From Marinomonas ostreistagni (lineage in GTDB: Bacteria; Pseudomonadota; Gammaproteobacteria; Pseudomonadales; Marinomonadaceae): a stretch of 64,000 nucleotides of DNA. The DNA is taken from the NCBI RefSeq assembly GCF_016461785.1, contig NZ_JAEMUH010000012.1, positions 62,001 through 126,000 of the forward strand. The letters are read 5' to 3'. Every line of letters begins with the position of its first letter. Positions within the stretch are counted from its first letter, which is position 1. The position numbers and the translations under genes are program-made. This document shows, in pieces, positions 9,706-17,703 of the stretch. Below the pieces are notes generated by a model that saw nothing but the letters and a program-made list of their open reading frames with translations, was not told the DNA's origin and did not search any database.

Positions 9706-10866
9706 ATGAAAGCACAATGGTTCGCATCGGTAGCCGATATTGGCTACGAGCGCTGGCAACAAGCCATTGGCGAGACCTCATACCCTTTTGCGCAATATGC
9801 GTTTTACCAAGCTTTGGAAGAACATGCCTGTCTAGGCGATGGCACAGGGTGGTATCCAGAGTACTTATTGGTGATGGAAGACGATGACGCGCCATTAGCC
9901 ATTGCCCCAACCTTCTTGAAAACCCATTCCCATGGGGAATTCGTGTTCGATTGGTCCTGGGCCGATGCTTATCAACGCTACGGTTATCAGTACTATCCTA
10001 AGCGTGTGTGGGCGGTGCCTTATTCTCCTGTGACGGGCCCACGCTTATTTACCCATCTTGATCCTACCGGGCATTCCGAAGAATACGTCGCTTTGTACGC
10101 AGCGTTGGCACCGGTGCTGACTCAAGCCAACCAAGAGCGAGAGTTTTCCAGCTGGCATTTGCTGTTTTGCCACGAGCACTTGGCCGAGCATCTAGGACAA
10201 TCCGATGAGTATCTGCACCGTATTTCTTGCCAGTTCCATTGGTTTAACAAAGGTTATCAGTCCATGGAGGACTACTTTAGCCACTTCTCCAGCCGTAAGC
10301 GTAAAAGCGCCCGCAAAGAGCGTGACAAAATCGCTCAGCAGGGCCTTCGTTTAGAGCGCAAGCTTGGTCCTGAATTAACGCCTGAAGAAGTGCAATTCTT
10401 CTATATTTGCTATCAAAGCACCTATGCCAAACGCGGTCAGACGGGTTATTTAAGCGAAGCCTTCTTCCAACAACTGGTGAAAAGCATGGCCGAGCAGATC
10501 CTATTGGTGCTGGCGTATAAAGGCGATCAACCGGTAGGAGCTTCTTGGTGTTTCTTCGACGATCACTCACTTTACGGCCGATATTGGGGTTGTATCGAAG
10601 AATTTGACTGCCTGCACTTCGAAGCCTGCTACTACCAAGGCATCGAGTTCTGCATCGAAAAAGGGTTACAGCATTTTGATCCAGGCACTCAAGGGGAACA
10701 CAAAATTGCCCGTGGCTTTGAACCTGTGTTTAGCCACAGCGTACACTATATCGACAACCCCGGCTTTCGTGATGCGATCGGCAATTTCTGCAAAGAAGAA
10801 GCCGAAGCCGTGCGTGAGTACCATCAAGATACCCACGAACTATTGCCGTTTAAAAAAAGTGTCTAA
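9706..10866 (+). CDS. DUF482-type GNAT / FemAB-like acyltransferase
   Basis: 386 residues resembling the COG3146 (DUF482) family of predicted peptidoglycan-related N-acyltransferases, a fused GNAT-like fold. Family hallmarks include HGEFVFDWSWADAY near residue 70, SSRKRKSARKERDKI, and the C-terminal FDPGTQGEHKIARGFEP segment. The substrate is not established for the family as far as I know. The start is the ATG at 9706 with a GGAGG site; a start 13 codons earlier lacks one. It is preceded by the palindromic repeat and overlaps the convergent hypothetical gene by 4 nt. Confidence 0.82.
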   Translation: MKAQWFASVADIGYERWQQAIGETSYPFAQYAFYQALEEHACLGDGTGWYPEYLLVMEDDDAPLAIAPTFLKTHSHGEFVFDWSWADAYQRYGYQYYPKRVWAVPYSPVTGPRLFTHLDPTGHSEEYVALYAALAPVLTQANQEREFSSWHLLFCHEHLAEHLGQSDEYLHRISCQFHWFNKGYQSMEDYFSHFSSRKRKSARKERDKIAQQGLRLERKLGPELTPEEVQFFYICYQSTYAKRGQTGYLSEAFFQQLVKSMAEQILLVLAYKGDQPVGASWCFFDDHSLYGRYWGCIEEFDCLHFEACYYQGIEFCIEKGLQHFDPGTQGEHKIARGFEPVFSHSVHYIDNPGFRDAIGNFCKEEAEAVREYHQDTHELLPFKKSV

Positions 10867-11552
10867 CACTCGTGCTTTAACTCGTTCAGTCGCCTTTTGA
10901 CAAAAGAGGTAAGCTCATTCTGAAGAAGAAGATTTTCCTCAGATGTACCTACTTCTATGAGGAAGTCCCCATCTGCGATATTGTAATCGCAAGAGGTGCC
11001 CGAAGAGCCTCCAGGTACTGCCTGCGAACTACTGCAATAACCTAGATAATAGTCATCCAGTTTATCTGGAATAGCTCTAGTGAGAAAAGGCTGTTGCGAT
11101 AGCGTATGCCAAATGATGAAAGGAGGGGGGGAGCTAAATGAGCTTACTCTGTAAACGCCAAGCTCTTCATCATGCTCAATAGATGCTTCGCTGTAAGACT
11201 CAGAAAGTCTTAAAACATCTGCATGGTAATTTGGACTGGTGACACGCTCTTGCTCGAAACTATTGGACATCATCACATTGACTTTTAAATTCGCCTCAAA
11301 CTCACCATTCTTCGCATTATAAGATTTGATAGCCTGTTTGACTTCGACAGCTGGGATAAAGAACTGGAAAGAGCCTCGATGAGGCTCATCGTCAAGTCCG
11401 ATCATGGTAAAGAGCGATCCCTTCGTTAGATCCAAGGTGTCGTAATGGCTAGGAAGGCAAAATGTTTCGTAGCCAAGGTGTAACTCCTTTGCTACTAGTT
11501 GAGAGGTTGTGACAGATAGTATGGCGACACTACTCAGTATTGTGCGGATCAT
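10863..11552 (-). CDS. Secreted protein of unknown function
   Basis: 229 residues, not recognised. The N-terminus is a Sec signal peptide (hydrophobic ILSSVAILSVTTSQLVA then KE), so the product is probably periplasmic. Two nearby cysteines (GYCSSSQ and GTSCDYN) and one C-terminal cysteine could form disulfides. It starts 3 nt after the stop of the 176-residue gene upstream, a tight two-gene operon. Base composition is AT-richer than the flanking housekeeping genes. A periplasmic partner or immunity role for the upstream product is possible but unproven. Confidence 0.65.
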   Translation of the reverse strand: MIRTILSSVAILSVTTSQLVAKELHLGYETFCLPSHYDTLDLTKGSLFTMIGLDDEPHRGSFQFFIPAVEVKQAIKSYNAKNGEFEANLKVNVMMSNSFEQERVTSPNYHADVLRLSESYSEASIEHDEELGVYRVSSFSSPPPFIIWHTLSQQPFLTRAIPDKLDDYYLGYCSSSQAVPGGSSGTSCDYNIADGDFLIEVGTSEENLLLQNELTSFVKRRLNELKHEC

Positions 11553-11555
11553 AAG

Positions 11556-12086
11556 TTAGTTTCCCTGCGTCGCGCCCACTTTAGGGCCTGTAAAGTCACA
11601 GGCACGGCACCAAATTGGACGATACAAGCTTGCAGGAAGATTAAAAAGCGTGCCGCCAAACAACCAAGAGCCATCTGAACCGAGTAAACTGGAACCAATA
11701 CCATGTTTCAGAAATACGTCGTGGTGATATTGAGCGACTTGCTCTGGATTTAATAACCCAGGAACATTGCCACTGCACTTTTCATAATCTCTAGTGACCG
11801 CCTTACCATGCTCGATCATTAAATCCACGCCCAGCTGATTTAGCTTAATCGGATCATTGCTTAAGCCAGTTAGTAAGTTGGCTACTCTGCCATTTACACC
11901 GGAATTATTGAGGATGGGAAGCGCAACATCGGCGATAGGATCTCCAACTTGCTTACGTAGAGTCCAAAAGGTTTTACGGTCCGCTCGCAGAATGGCTTGC
12001 TCTTGCTCAGCAGTGATTCGTTGATCCTTGTATTCGAACAGCCGGTGGTTTTGTTCTGTGAGTGCAATATCACCATTTTTATCCAT
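11556..12086 (-). CDS. Protein of unknown function, possible truncated effector-like domain
   Basis: 176 residues, not recognised. No signal peptide or membrane segment is seen. It begins MDKNGDIALTEQN, has charged helices, then a glycine-rich stretch (LGSDGSWLFGGTLF) and a CRAC cysteine pair near the C-terminus. No Shine-Dalgarno precedes the ATG, and an in-frame stop lies 24 nt upstream, so the gene may be the 3' remnant of something longer. It is followed at once by a secreted protein gene. The cytosolic-protein/secreted-partner pairing resembles effector-immunity pairs, which is speculation. Confidence 0.5.
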   Translation of the reverse strand: MDKNGDIALTEQNHRLFEYKDQRITAEQEQAILRADRKTFWTLRKQVGDPIADVALPILNNSGVNGRVANLLTGLSNDPIKLNQLGVDLMIEHGKAVTRDYEKCSGNVPGLLNPEQVAQYHHDVFLKHGIGSSLLGSDGSWLFGGTLFNLPASLYRPIWCRACDFTGPKVGATQGN

Positions 12087-12318
12087 ATAAGCATTCGATA
12101 ATGCCCGTTAATCTAATTAACTCACCAGAGCTAATTTTTGCTCTATGGCATGAATAAACAAAATTTCCAACTGTAATTCCTTTTACTTAAACTGATCATT
12201 TAACAACCGAATATATTAGATGGGCAAGCCTAAGCGAGTGCTCTGGGGAGGTCAATTGTGTACGGGCGTCTTTACTATTTCTTTGTAAAACTTGAGATTA
12301 GATGAGAAGCGGATAAGA

Positions 12319-12346
12319 AATAGCCTTTCAAACTAGAAAGGCTATT
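12319..12346 (-). terminator. Hairpin downstream of hmp
   Basis: AATAGCCTTTC (12319-12329) pairs with GAAAGGCTATT (12336-12346). Read on the minus strand it follows hmp and ends in TTTCTT, so it is a plausible rho-independent terminator. Confidence 0.6.
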
Positions 12347-12360
12347 AAAACGCAGTCCAT

Positions 12361-12383
12361 TCCCGCGGGAACCGCGGTCCTAC
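12361..12383 (-). repeat. REP-like palindrome (GTAG class)
   Basis: On the minus strand it reads GTAGGACCGCGG then CCGCGGGA. This is the same head and GC palindrome as the copies at 25.2, 58.1 and 60.0 kb. Confidence 0.6.
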
Positions 12384-12399
12384 AGTAAGTTTTTTTGCT

Positions 12400-13590
12400 T
12401 TAAAAACTTTGATGTGGGCCAAAGACTTCGTAATGGATACGATCATCGCTGACACCAAGACCTAGCAGCTGCTCTTTGATAAACATCATAAAGCCTACTG
12501 GGCCACACAAGTAGAAATCACCCTCCGCCAATGGCAGGATTTCAGAGATCTGTCCTAGCTGCATTTGGCCCGCCAAGACACGCTCTGCGTTCTCTGGTGC
12601 GCCGTGTTCCAACCAAGTGTAGTGCGTGAGGTTCAGCGTCTCAGTCAAACCTGCCACATGCTCTGCAAACGAGTGTTGCTGTGGGTTACGGCAAGCGTGT
12701 AGGTAGAAAATTGAGTTCTGGCTACCTTGACTTAAGGTATCAAGCATGGCATTCATTGGAGTTAAACCAACGCCTGCGGAGATTAAAACCACTGGGCGCT
12801 GGCGTTCTTGGTAATGGAAGTCACCCGCTGGTGGCATGAGTTCTACTTCATCGCCCTCTTCGATGCTGTCGTGTAGGTAGTTGGAAACCACGCCATTTTT
12901 TACGTCTCCTAGCTCACGTTTGACGCTGATGCGGTAGCTTTGACCATTTGCAGCCGTAGAAAGACTGTACTGGCGGATCTCATCAAACTCATGGTTGTTC
13001 GGGTGAACCTTGATACCTAAGTACTGACCAGGCAGGAAGTCCACCACATTACCACCGTCAACGGGTACAAAAGTAAAGCTTGTGACCAATTCAGATTCAG
13101 TTTGCTTTTTGGCAACGCGGAATTTTCGGAAGCCCTCCCAGCCACCGTTTTTCGCAGCATTGGCTTTGTACAGGTCGCCTTCGATTTGGATAAATATATC
13201 AGCCAGTTGTTGGTAGGCCGCGCCCCATGCTTCTTCAATCGCTGGGGTGAAGGCGTCGCCTAGTAGCTCACGTAGGGTTTCAATCAGATGGTGGCCGACG
13301 ATAGCGTATTGATCCGCTTGAATGTTAAAGCTGGTGTGTTTATGAGCAATGCGCATCACCGCGCCAGTGAGCACTTCTAGGTTATCGATATGAGTAGCGT
13401 AAGCGGCAATAGCATTAAATAGCGCGGCTGGCTGGCGGCCTGTGGCTTGGTGTGACATGTTGAACACGTCTTTTAGCTCAGGGTTATGGGTAAACATACG
13501 GTTGTAAAAGTGTTCAGTAATGGCGGTGCCAGCGGATGCTAGAACAGGAATGGTTGCCTTAACGGTATCGATATGAGTTTGAGAAAGCAT
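12400..13590 (-). CDS. hmp: Flavohaemoprotein, nitric oxide dioxygenase
   Basis: 396 residues. The globin domain (1-140) has the distal tyrosine in EHFYNRMF and the proximal histidine in MRIAHKHTSF. The FAD domain carries RQYSLS, and the NAD domain has SAGVGLTPMNAML and the C-terminal YEVFGPH. It oxidises NO to nitrate using O2 and NADH in the cytosol. It is divergent from norR, and its upstream region has three NorR sites and a -24/-12 promoter, so it should be sigma-54 dependent and NO-induced, as norVW is in E. coli. Length and motifs are complete. Confidence 0.97.
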   Translation of the reverse strand: MLSQTHIDTVKATIPVLASAGTAITEHFYNRMFTHNPELKDVFNMSHQATGRQPAALFNAIAAYATHIDNLEVLTGAVMRIAHKHTSFNIQADQYAIVGHHLIETLRELLGDAFTPAIEEAWGAAYQQLADIFIQIEGDLYKANAAKNGGWEGFRKFRVAKKQTESELVTSFTFVPVDGGNVVDFLPGQYLGIKVHPNNHEFDEIRQYSLSTAANGQSYRISVKRELGDVKNGVVSNYLHDSIEEGDEVELMPPAGDFHYQERQRPVVLISAGVGLTPMNAMLDTLSQGSQNSIFYLHACRNPQQHSFAEHVAGLTETLNLTHYTWLEHGAPENAERVLAGQMQLGQISEILPLAEGDFYLCGPVGFMMFIKEQLLGLGVSDDRIHYEVFGPHQSF

Positions 13591-13654
13591 TTAACGTCTC
13601 CACTGTAAGTAGGTGCTTCAAGGGCTCTAAACATGAGCTATTTGATTTACTTAT

Positions 13655-13670
13655 AGCGAATTTAATGCCA
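13655..13670 (-). promoter_or_regulatory. Sigma-54 (-24/-12) promoter of hmp
   Basis: On the minus strand, TGGCATTAAATTCGCT matches the TGGCAC-N5-TTGCA consensus with GG and GC 12 bp apart. It lies about 65 bp before the hmp start, with the NorR sites upstream of it. Confidence 0.8.
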
Positions 13671-13725
13671 AAAAATAAAACCTATAAAAATCATATATTT
13701 AATGTTTTTTTAAAGTCTGATTTAT

Positions 13726-13780
13726 GTCAAATTGACATTTTTTATAAAGTGTCATTTCAAATCTTTCGAGTCATAATGAC
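13726..13780. promoter_or_regulatory. NorR enhancer sites
   Basis: Two perfect GTCA-N3-TGAC sites (GTCAAATTGAC at 13726-13736 and GTCATAATGAC at 13770-13780) flank a half-site GTCA at 13751-13754. E. coli NorR binds three GT-N7-AC sites as an enhancer, and the layout here is alike. The last site is 27 bp before norR, allowing autoregulation. Confidence 0.8.
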
Positions 13781-13807
13781 TCTTATCTGATAAATACGAG
13801 TAATGTC

Positions 13808-15382
13808 ATGATTTCCACGGATGCTTTGCTGCGTTTTGCTCTGGATTTGGCCAGCGCTGTTACCCTAGAAGATCGCTTTGAGCGACTGATTCGCGCTATA
13901 CGCGCAGCTGTTGATTGTGATGCGGTGGTCTTGTTAGAGCGTAAAGGTGATTTGCTATTGCCACTGGCCCAGCAGGGCTTGATGGACGATGTGATGGGGC
14001 GTCGCTTTAACATTAGCGAGCATCCACGTTTTACTGAGATCTGCGATGCGTATCAACCGGTACGCTTTCCGACTGGCTGCACCCTTCCCGATCCCTACGA
14101 TGGCATGGTGTCGGGTTTTGATGATGGCCTGCCCGTCCATGCCTGCATGGGCATTCCTTTGTACGTGCAAGGCAATATGCTTGGGGTGGTGACGCTCGAC
14201 AGTATGACGCCTGGAGCGTTTGATTCGATTGATGCCCGAGCGTTGGAAATCGTCGGTACCATGGCTGCGATGAGCTTAAATACCGCCATGTTATTGGCGC
14301 GTTTGGAGCGTAAGTCGAAACATGCCGAAGAGTTGCTTGTTGAGCTCAGTGAAGACGCCTTGAACAAAGAAGCCACGGAAATGATCGGCCAAAGTCAAGC
14401 CATGCTGACTTTGAAGCAGCACTTGGAGCTGGTCGCTCCTGCGGATTTGGCAGTATTGATCGAAGGCGAAACCGGTGTGGGTAAAGAGTTGGTCGCGCGT
14501 ACCCTGCATCGTGCTTCGAAACGCGCTCAAGCCCCCATGGTGTACGTAAACTGCGCTGCGATACCAGAAAACCTGATTGAGAGTGAGCTGTTTGGTCATG
14601 TTAAAGGGGCGTTTACTGGCGCGGATCGTGACCGTGTTGGTAAGTTCACCTTAGCTCACGGTGGCACTTTGTTTCTTGACGAAATTGGTGAGCTGCCTTT
14701 GGAAGCCCAAGGCAGCCTGTTAAGGGCGATTCAAAACCAAGAAATCCAGGCAGTAGGCAAAGACAAGGTCGAATACGTGGACGTGCGCATCATCGCTGCC
14801 ACTAACCGAGATCTCAAACAAGAAGTGGCGGAAAAGCGCTTTCGTGCCGACCTGTATCATCGCTTGAGTGTGTTTCCGATTGCTGTGCCGCCGTTGCGCG
14901 AACGCAATGGAGATGTGCTTCTATTGGCGGGATTTTTCGCAGAACAATTGCGTCGTAAGTTCGGCCTGCAGCAATTAACCCTTTCCCCTAAAGCCAGTGA
15001 GTGGCTGAAAGTGTATCGTTGGCCAGGCAATGTTCGCGAGCTAGAACATGTCTTGTCTCGTGCGGCGCTATTGGCAAAAAATAATACTAATCAAGGGATT
15101 ACAAGAATTGAGCCCATGCACTTAACAGGGCTAGTGGATGCGTTTGAGGTGCCAAAAGAACCCTTTCAAGAGCTACCCGACAAAGTAAGGTTAGATACAG
15201 CTGAGATTCAAGATCTAAAACAGGCAACAGAAGATTTTCAACGTCAAACCATCCAACAGGCGTTGGATCAGGCGGGGCTGAATTGGGCTCAAGCTGCACG
15301 ATCGCTGGCGATGGATCGCGCGAACTTGGTTCGTTTGGCCAAACGTTTAGGCATTGAAGTCACGAAACAACGTAACTCATAA
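13808..15382 (+). CDS. norR: NO-responsive sigma-54 activator NorR
   Basis: 524 residues in three domains. An N-terminal GAF domain (about 20-165) would bind NO through non-haem iron. The AAA+ domain has Walker A GETGVGKE near 220 and the sigma-54 contact GAFTGA near 267, with the later arginine motifs present. A C-terminal Fis-type helix-turn-helix ends in LAKRLGI. It is divergent from hmp, with matching operators and a -24/-12 promoter between them, which makes the assignment strong. It activates hmp in response to NO and may regulate the nearby truncated haemoglobin, though no -24/-12 site was found there. Confidence 0.95.
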   Translation: MISTDALLRFALDLASAVTLEDRFERLIRAIRAAVDCDAVVLLERKGDLLLPLAQQGLMDDVMGRRFNISEHPRFTEICDAYQPVRFPTGCTLPDPYDGMVSGFDDGLPVHACMGIPLYVQGNMLGVVTLDSMTPGAFDSIDARALEIVGTMAAMSLNTAMLLARLERKSKHAEELLVELSEDALNKEATEMIGQSQAMLTLKQHLELVAPADLAVLIEGETGVGKELVARTLHRASKRAQAPMVYVNCAAIPENLIESELFGHVKGAFTGADRDRVGKFTLAHGGTLFLDEIGELPLEAQGSLLRAIQNQEIQAVGKDKVEYVDVRIIAATNRDLKQEVAEKRFRADLYHRLSVFPIAVPPLRERNGDVLLLAGFFAEQLRRKFGLQQLTLSPKASEWLKVYRWPGNVRELEHVLSRAALLAKNNTNQGITRIEPMHLTGLVDAFEVPKEPFQELPDKVRLDTAEIQDLKQATEDFQRQTIQQALDQAGLNWAQAARSLAMDRANLVRLAKRLGIEVTKQRNS

Positions 15383-15393
15383 CACTAGCGCGC

Positions 15394-15834
15394 TTATTCA
15401 GGCCCTTGGCCGTGCATCGCTTGGCTAACCTGTTGAATACGACCTGCCGGTACGCTAAACGCTGAGATTAAATAAGCTCGTAACGCTTCCGGATAGCCTA
15501 GATCACTGATGGCATCGGACATGCAGTTAAGCCACATCAGGCGCTCTTTATCGTTCACCTTTAAATGGGCGTGGGCCCGTGGCAAAGCGATTTGACCGTA
15601 TTTTTGAGCGTACATTCGCTCACCGCCCATCCAGCCGTGCAGAAACAACACCAATTTATCAATAGAGGTATCGATAGGCTGTGGGTGCATATCAAATAAC
15701 GGACGGTAGTCTGATGTTTCCGCCATGATGCGGTAAAAGTTATGCACCAGCTTCGTTAAGCCTTCCATGCCCCCTACTGCTTGCAGAGTCGCATCGCCCT
15801 CACCGAATGCCGGCTGAGTTGAAGCCTCAGTCAT
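15394..15834 (-). CDS. Group II truncated haemoglobin (trHbO-like)
   Basis: 146 residues. The haem-binding core is seen: tyrosine B10 in HNFYRIM, FLHGWMGGERMY, the proximal histidine region GQIALPRAHAHLKV, and Trp in RLMWLNCM (position G8), typical of group II. Such proteins bind O2 or NO or act in peroxide chemistry. The start at 15834 overlaps the end of the small membrane protein gene by 8 nt, so translation is coupled. It faces norR tail to tail within the NO island. In this context a role in NO handling is plausible but not shown. Confidence 0.88.
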   Translation of the reverse strand: MTEASTQPAFGEGDATLQAVGGMEGLTKLVHNFYRIMAETSDYRPLFDMHPQPIDTSIDKLVLFLHGWMGGERMYAQKYGQIALPRAHAHLKVNDKERLMWLNCMSDAISDLGYPEALRAYLISAFSVPAGRIQQVSQAMHGQGPE

Positions 15835-16024
15835 CTTGTTTGTTCGCCGCTGCTTTTTCTGACTTTTCTTTATCCATTTTAATCGAGTTACGGTAGCCAC
15901 CGAGCGCCGCCAATGCACCGATGATTAAGCTCATGTAAAATGGAATCTCAAACAGCATGGTAATACTGATAAAGACACAGCCTACTGCAAGGCCTTCTAA
16001 AATCGGCTTTAATGTTTTTTTCAT
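15827..16024 (-). CDS. Small inner-membrane protein of unknown function
   Basis: 65 residues. A basic N-terminus (MKKTLKPILEG) is followed by a hydrophobic region of about 35 residues that could form one or two membrane helices. The tail is highly charged (KMDKEKSEKAAANKQDD) and probably cytoplasmic. The start is taken as the ATG at 16024 because GGGGA lies 6 nt before it; an ATG two codons earlier is too close. It overlaps the truncated haemoglobin gene by 8 nt and may help place that protein at the membrane, which is inference. Confidence 0.7.
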   Translation of the reverse strand: MKKTLKPILEGLAVGCVFISITMLFEIPFYMSLIIGALAALGGYRNSIKMDKEKSEKAAANKQDD

Positions 16025-16084
16025 AACCATTCCCCAAAATTTTCGCCGCCGAGTTTAGCAAAATACCGACCATTTTAAAGCAAA

Positions 16085-16326
16085 TTGTGGAAAAAACGCT
16101 CAGTTATCCAGATGTCAATACATTTTGATACAGACGAAATTTTTTCTGCGTGTTTGTGGATAAGGGCGCTTTTGTGGATATAAAACCACGAAGTTATTCT
16201 ATTAGCAGTTGAAAACTGTCTAATATAAGCGATTTTGTGTATAACAGGCGATAATGTCCACAGGCTGATTGTTGTGTTAGTGGCGAATAGAGAAAATTAG
16301 TTATCCACAATTAGTGGGTATTCACA
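16085..16326. other. DnaA-box cluster in AT-rich non-coding DNA
   Basis: Within a 326-bp gene-free gap there are three perfect TTATNCACA boxes: 16155-16163 (reverse), 16236-16244 (reverse) and 16301-16309 (forward). There are near matches at 16104-16112, 16173-16181 and 16318-16326. No GATC occurs in the cluster. No dnaA, gidA or parAB is adjacent, so it is unlikely to be the main chromosomal origin. A DnaA-titrating or regulatory locus is more likely. Confidence 0.65.
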
Positions 16327-16350
16327 GATTAGCAATTTTCGAGGCTTAGC

Positions 16351-17703
16351 TTGAGTTTTCAACAGCTTGTAAAACGCTTTAAACGAGACGGTGAATTGAA
16401 CCGCAAGATCTGGCATATGGCGTGGCCACCAATGGTGTCTAACATCACTACGCCTTTATTGGGTTTAGTCGACACTGCGGTGGTGGGGCATTTAGGTACC
16501 GCAATTCATCTTGGTGCGGTTGCGATTGGTGCGAGCATCTTTAGTTTCTTGTTTTGGGCATTTGGTTTTTTGCGCATGGGCTCTACTGGACTAACGGCTC
16601 AAGCGCTGGGCCGTGAAGATGGCCAACAAGTGCGAGCCTTGTTATTGCAGTCCCTTGCGATGGGGATTGGGATTGGTTTGCTGCTGATTGTGTTCCAAGC
16701 CCCCATTATCGAATTGGCGATCTACTTTATGGCGCCGAGTGCAGAATTAGAGCCTTGGGCACGCGCTTATTGCGAAGCTCGTATTTACAGTGCTCCTGCT
16801 GTGCTGGCGGGTTATGCCTTGATGGGGTGGTTCTTTGGCGTGCAATACTCCAAAGGCCCTCTTTGGATGCTATTGGTGATTAACTTAGCCAACATGGTGC
16901 TCGATTATGTGGCGGTATATCAATGGGAAATGGCCAGTGTTGGTGTTGCCTGGGCGACTGTCGTGTCGCACTATTTGGGTGTGGTGTTTGCGCTGGTATT
17001 GGCTGCGAAGCAGTTACAGCGTTTTGATGGTCATGTACCACTAGTTGATCTTTCGAAGTGGCTGACTTATATCGAATTGGTACAGGTAAATCGTTACTTG
17101 TTTGTGAGAACGGTCCTGCTACTGATAGTAATGACTTTTTTTACTGCTCAGGGTGCACGTCAAGGGGACGCCATACTTGCGGCCAACGCAGTGCTGATGA
17201 CCTTTTTAATGATTATTTCCAATGCCTTGGATGGTTTTGCCTTTTCCGTGGAAGCCCTATGTGGCGAATATCTTGGCCGTAAAAACCGCGATCTGTTTCA
17301 AAAAGTTATCCGCTTATCAACCTATTGGGCAGTCGTCGCAGCCGTATTTCTGATGCTGATCTTCACTGCCTTTGGCGGTTTAATCATTGATTTGCTGACC
17401 AGCGTGGAGTCGGTTCGAGCGCAAGCAAAACTGTACCTACCTTGGTTGATTGCTTTTCCTCTGTTGGGTATTTGGTCCTACATGCTCGATGGCATTTTCA
17501 TCGGCACCACTAGTGTGAAGCAGATGCAAAACACCATGATTATCAGCGTGTTAGGGATCTTCTTCCCATTATGGTTTATCACCCAAGGGCTGGGTAACCA
17601 TGGCTTATGGCTCAGCATGGCACTGTTCTTTATTGCCCGCGCCGCGACACTGTGGTGGTGTTATCGTTGTAACCTTATAAAAGGCTTGTGGTTCAGCGAT
17701 TAG
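16351..17703 (+). CDS. dinF: MATE-family multidrug efflux protein, DinF type
   Basis: 450 residues with about 12 membrane helices in the MATE arrangement. The N-terminus (MAWPPMVSNITTPLLGLVDTAVVGHL) and the segment LLDGIF-like YMLDGIFIGTT match E. coli DinF closely. These cation-antiport exporters move organic cations or bile-salt-like compounds across the inner membrane. The start is a TTG at 16351 with GAGG 6 nt upstream. No LexA box was found, unlike E. coli dinF. The promoter region holds the DnaA-box cluster, so DnaA may regulate it. The 3' end overlaps the convergent regulator by 11 nt. Confidence 0.9.
   Translation: MSFQQLVKRFKRDGELNRKIWHMAWPPMVSNITTPLLGLVDTAVVGHLGTAIHLGAVAIGASIFSFLFWAFGFLRMGSTGLTAQALGREDGQQVRALLLQSLAMGIGIGLLLIVFQAPIIELAIYFMAPSAELEPWARAYCEARIYSAPAVLAGYALMGWFFGVQYSKGPLWMLLVINLANMVLDYVAVYQWEMASVGVAWATVVSHYLGVVFALVLAAKQLQRFDGHVPLVDLSKWLTYIELVQVNRYLFVRTVLLLIVMTFFTAQGARQGDAILAANAVLMTFLMIISNALDGFAFSVEALCGEYLGRKNRDLFQKVIRLSTYWAVVAAVFLMLIFTAFGGLIIDLLTSVESVRAQAKLYLPWLIAFPLLGIWSYMLDGIFIGTTSVKQMQNTMIISVLGIFFPLWFITQGLGNHGLWLSMALFFIARAATLWWCYRCNLIKGLWFSD

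Larger units (their letters stand above)
12087..12399. other. Non-coding gap upstream of the unknown pair and downstream of hmp
   Basis: An AT-rich, gene-free stretch of 313 bases. It holds a hairpin (12319-12346) and one REP-like palindrome (12361-12383). No promoter could be assigned with confidence. Confidence 0.5.

Noticed and set aside
16085-16326. Main chromosomal origin of replication
   Set aside because: DnaA boxes are present, but no GATC clusters, AT-rich 13-mers or origin-linked genes (dnaA, gidA, parAB) were found.
16201-16350. LexA box before dinF
   Set aside because: Only partial CTGT or ACAG halves at wrong spacing were found.
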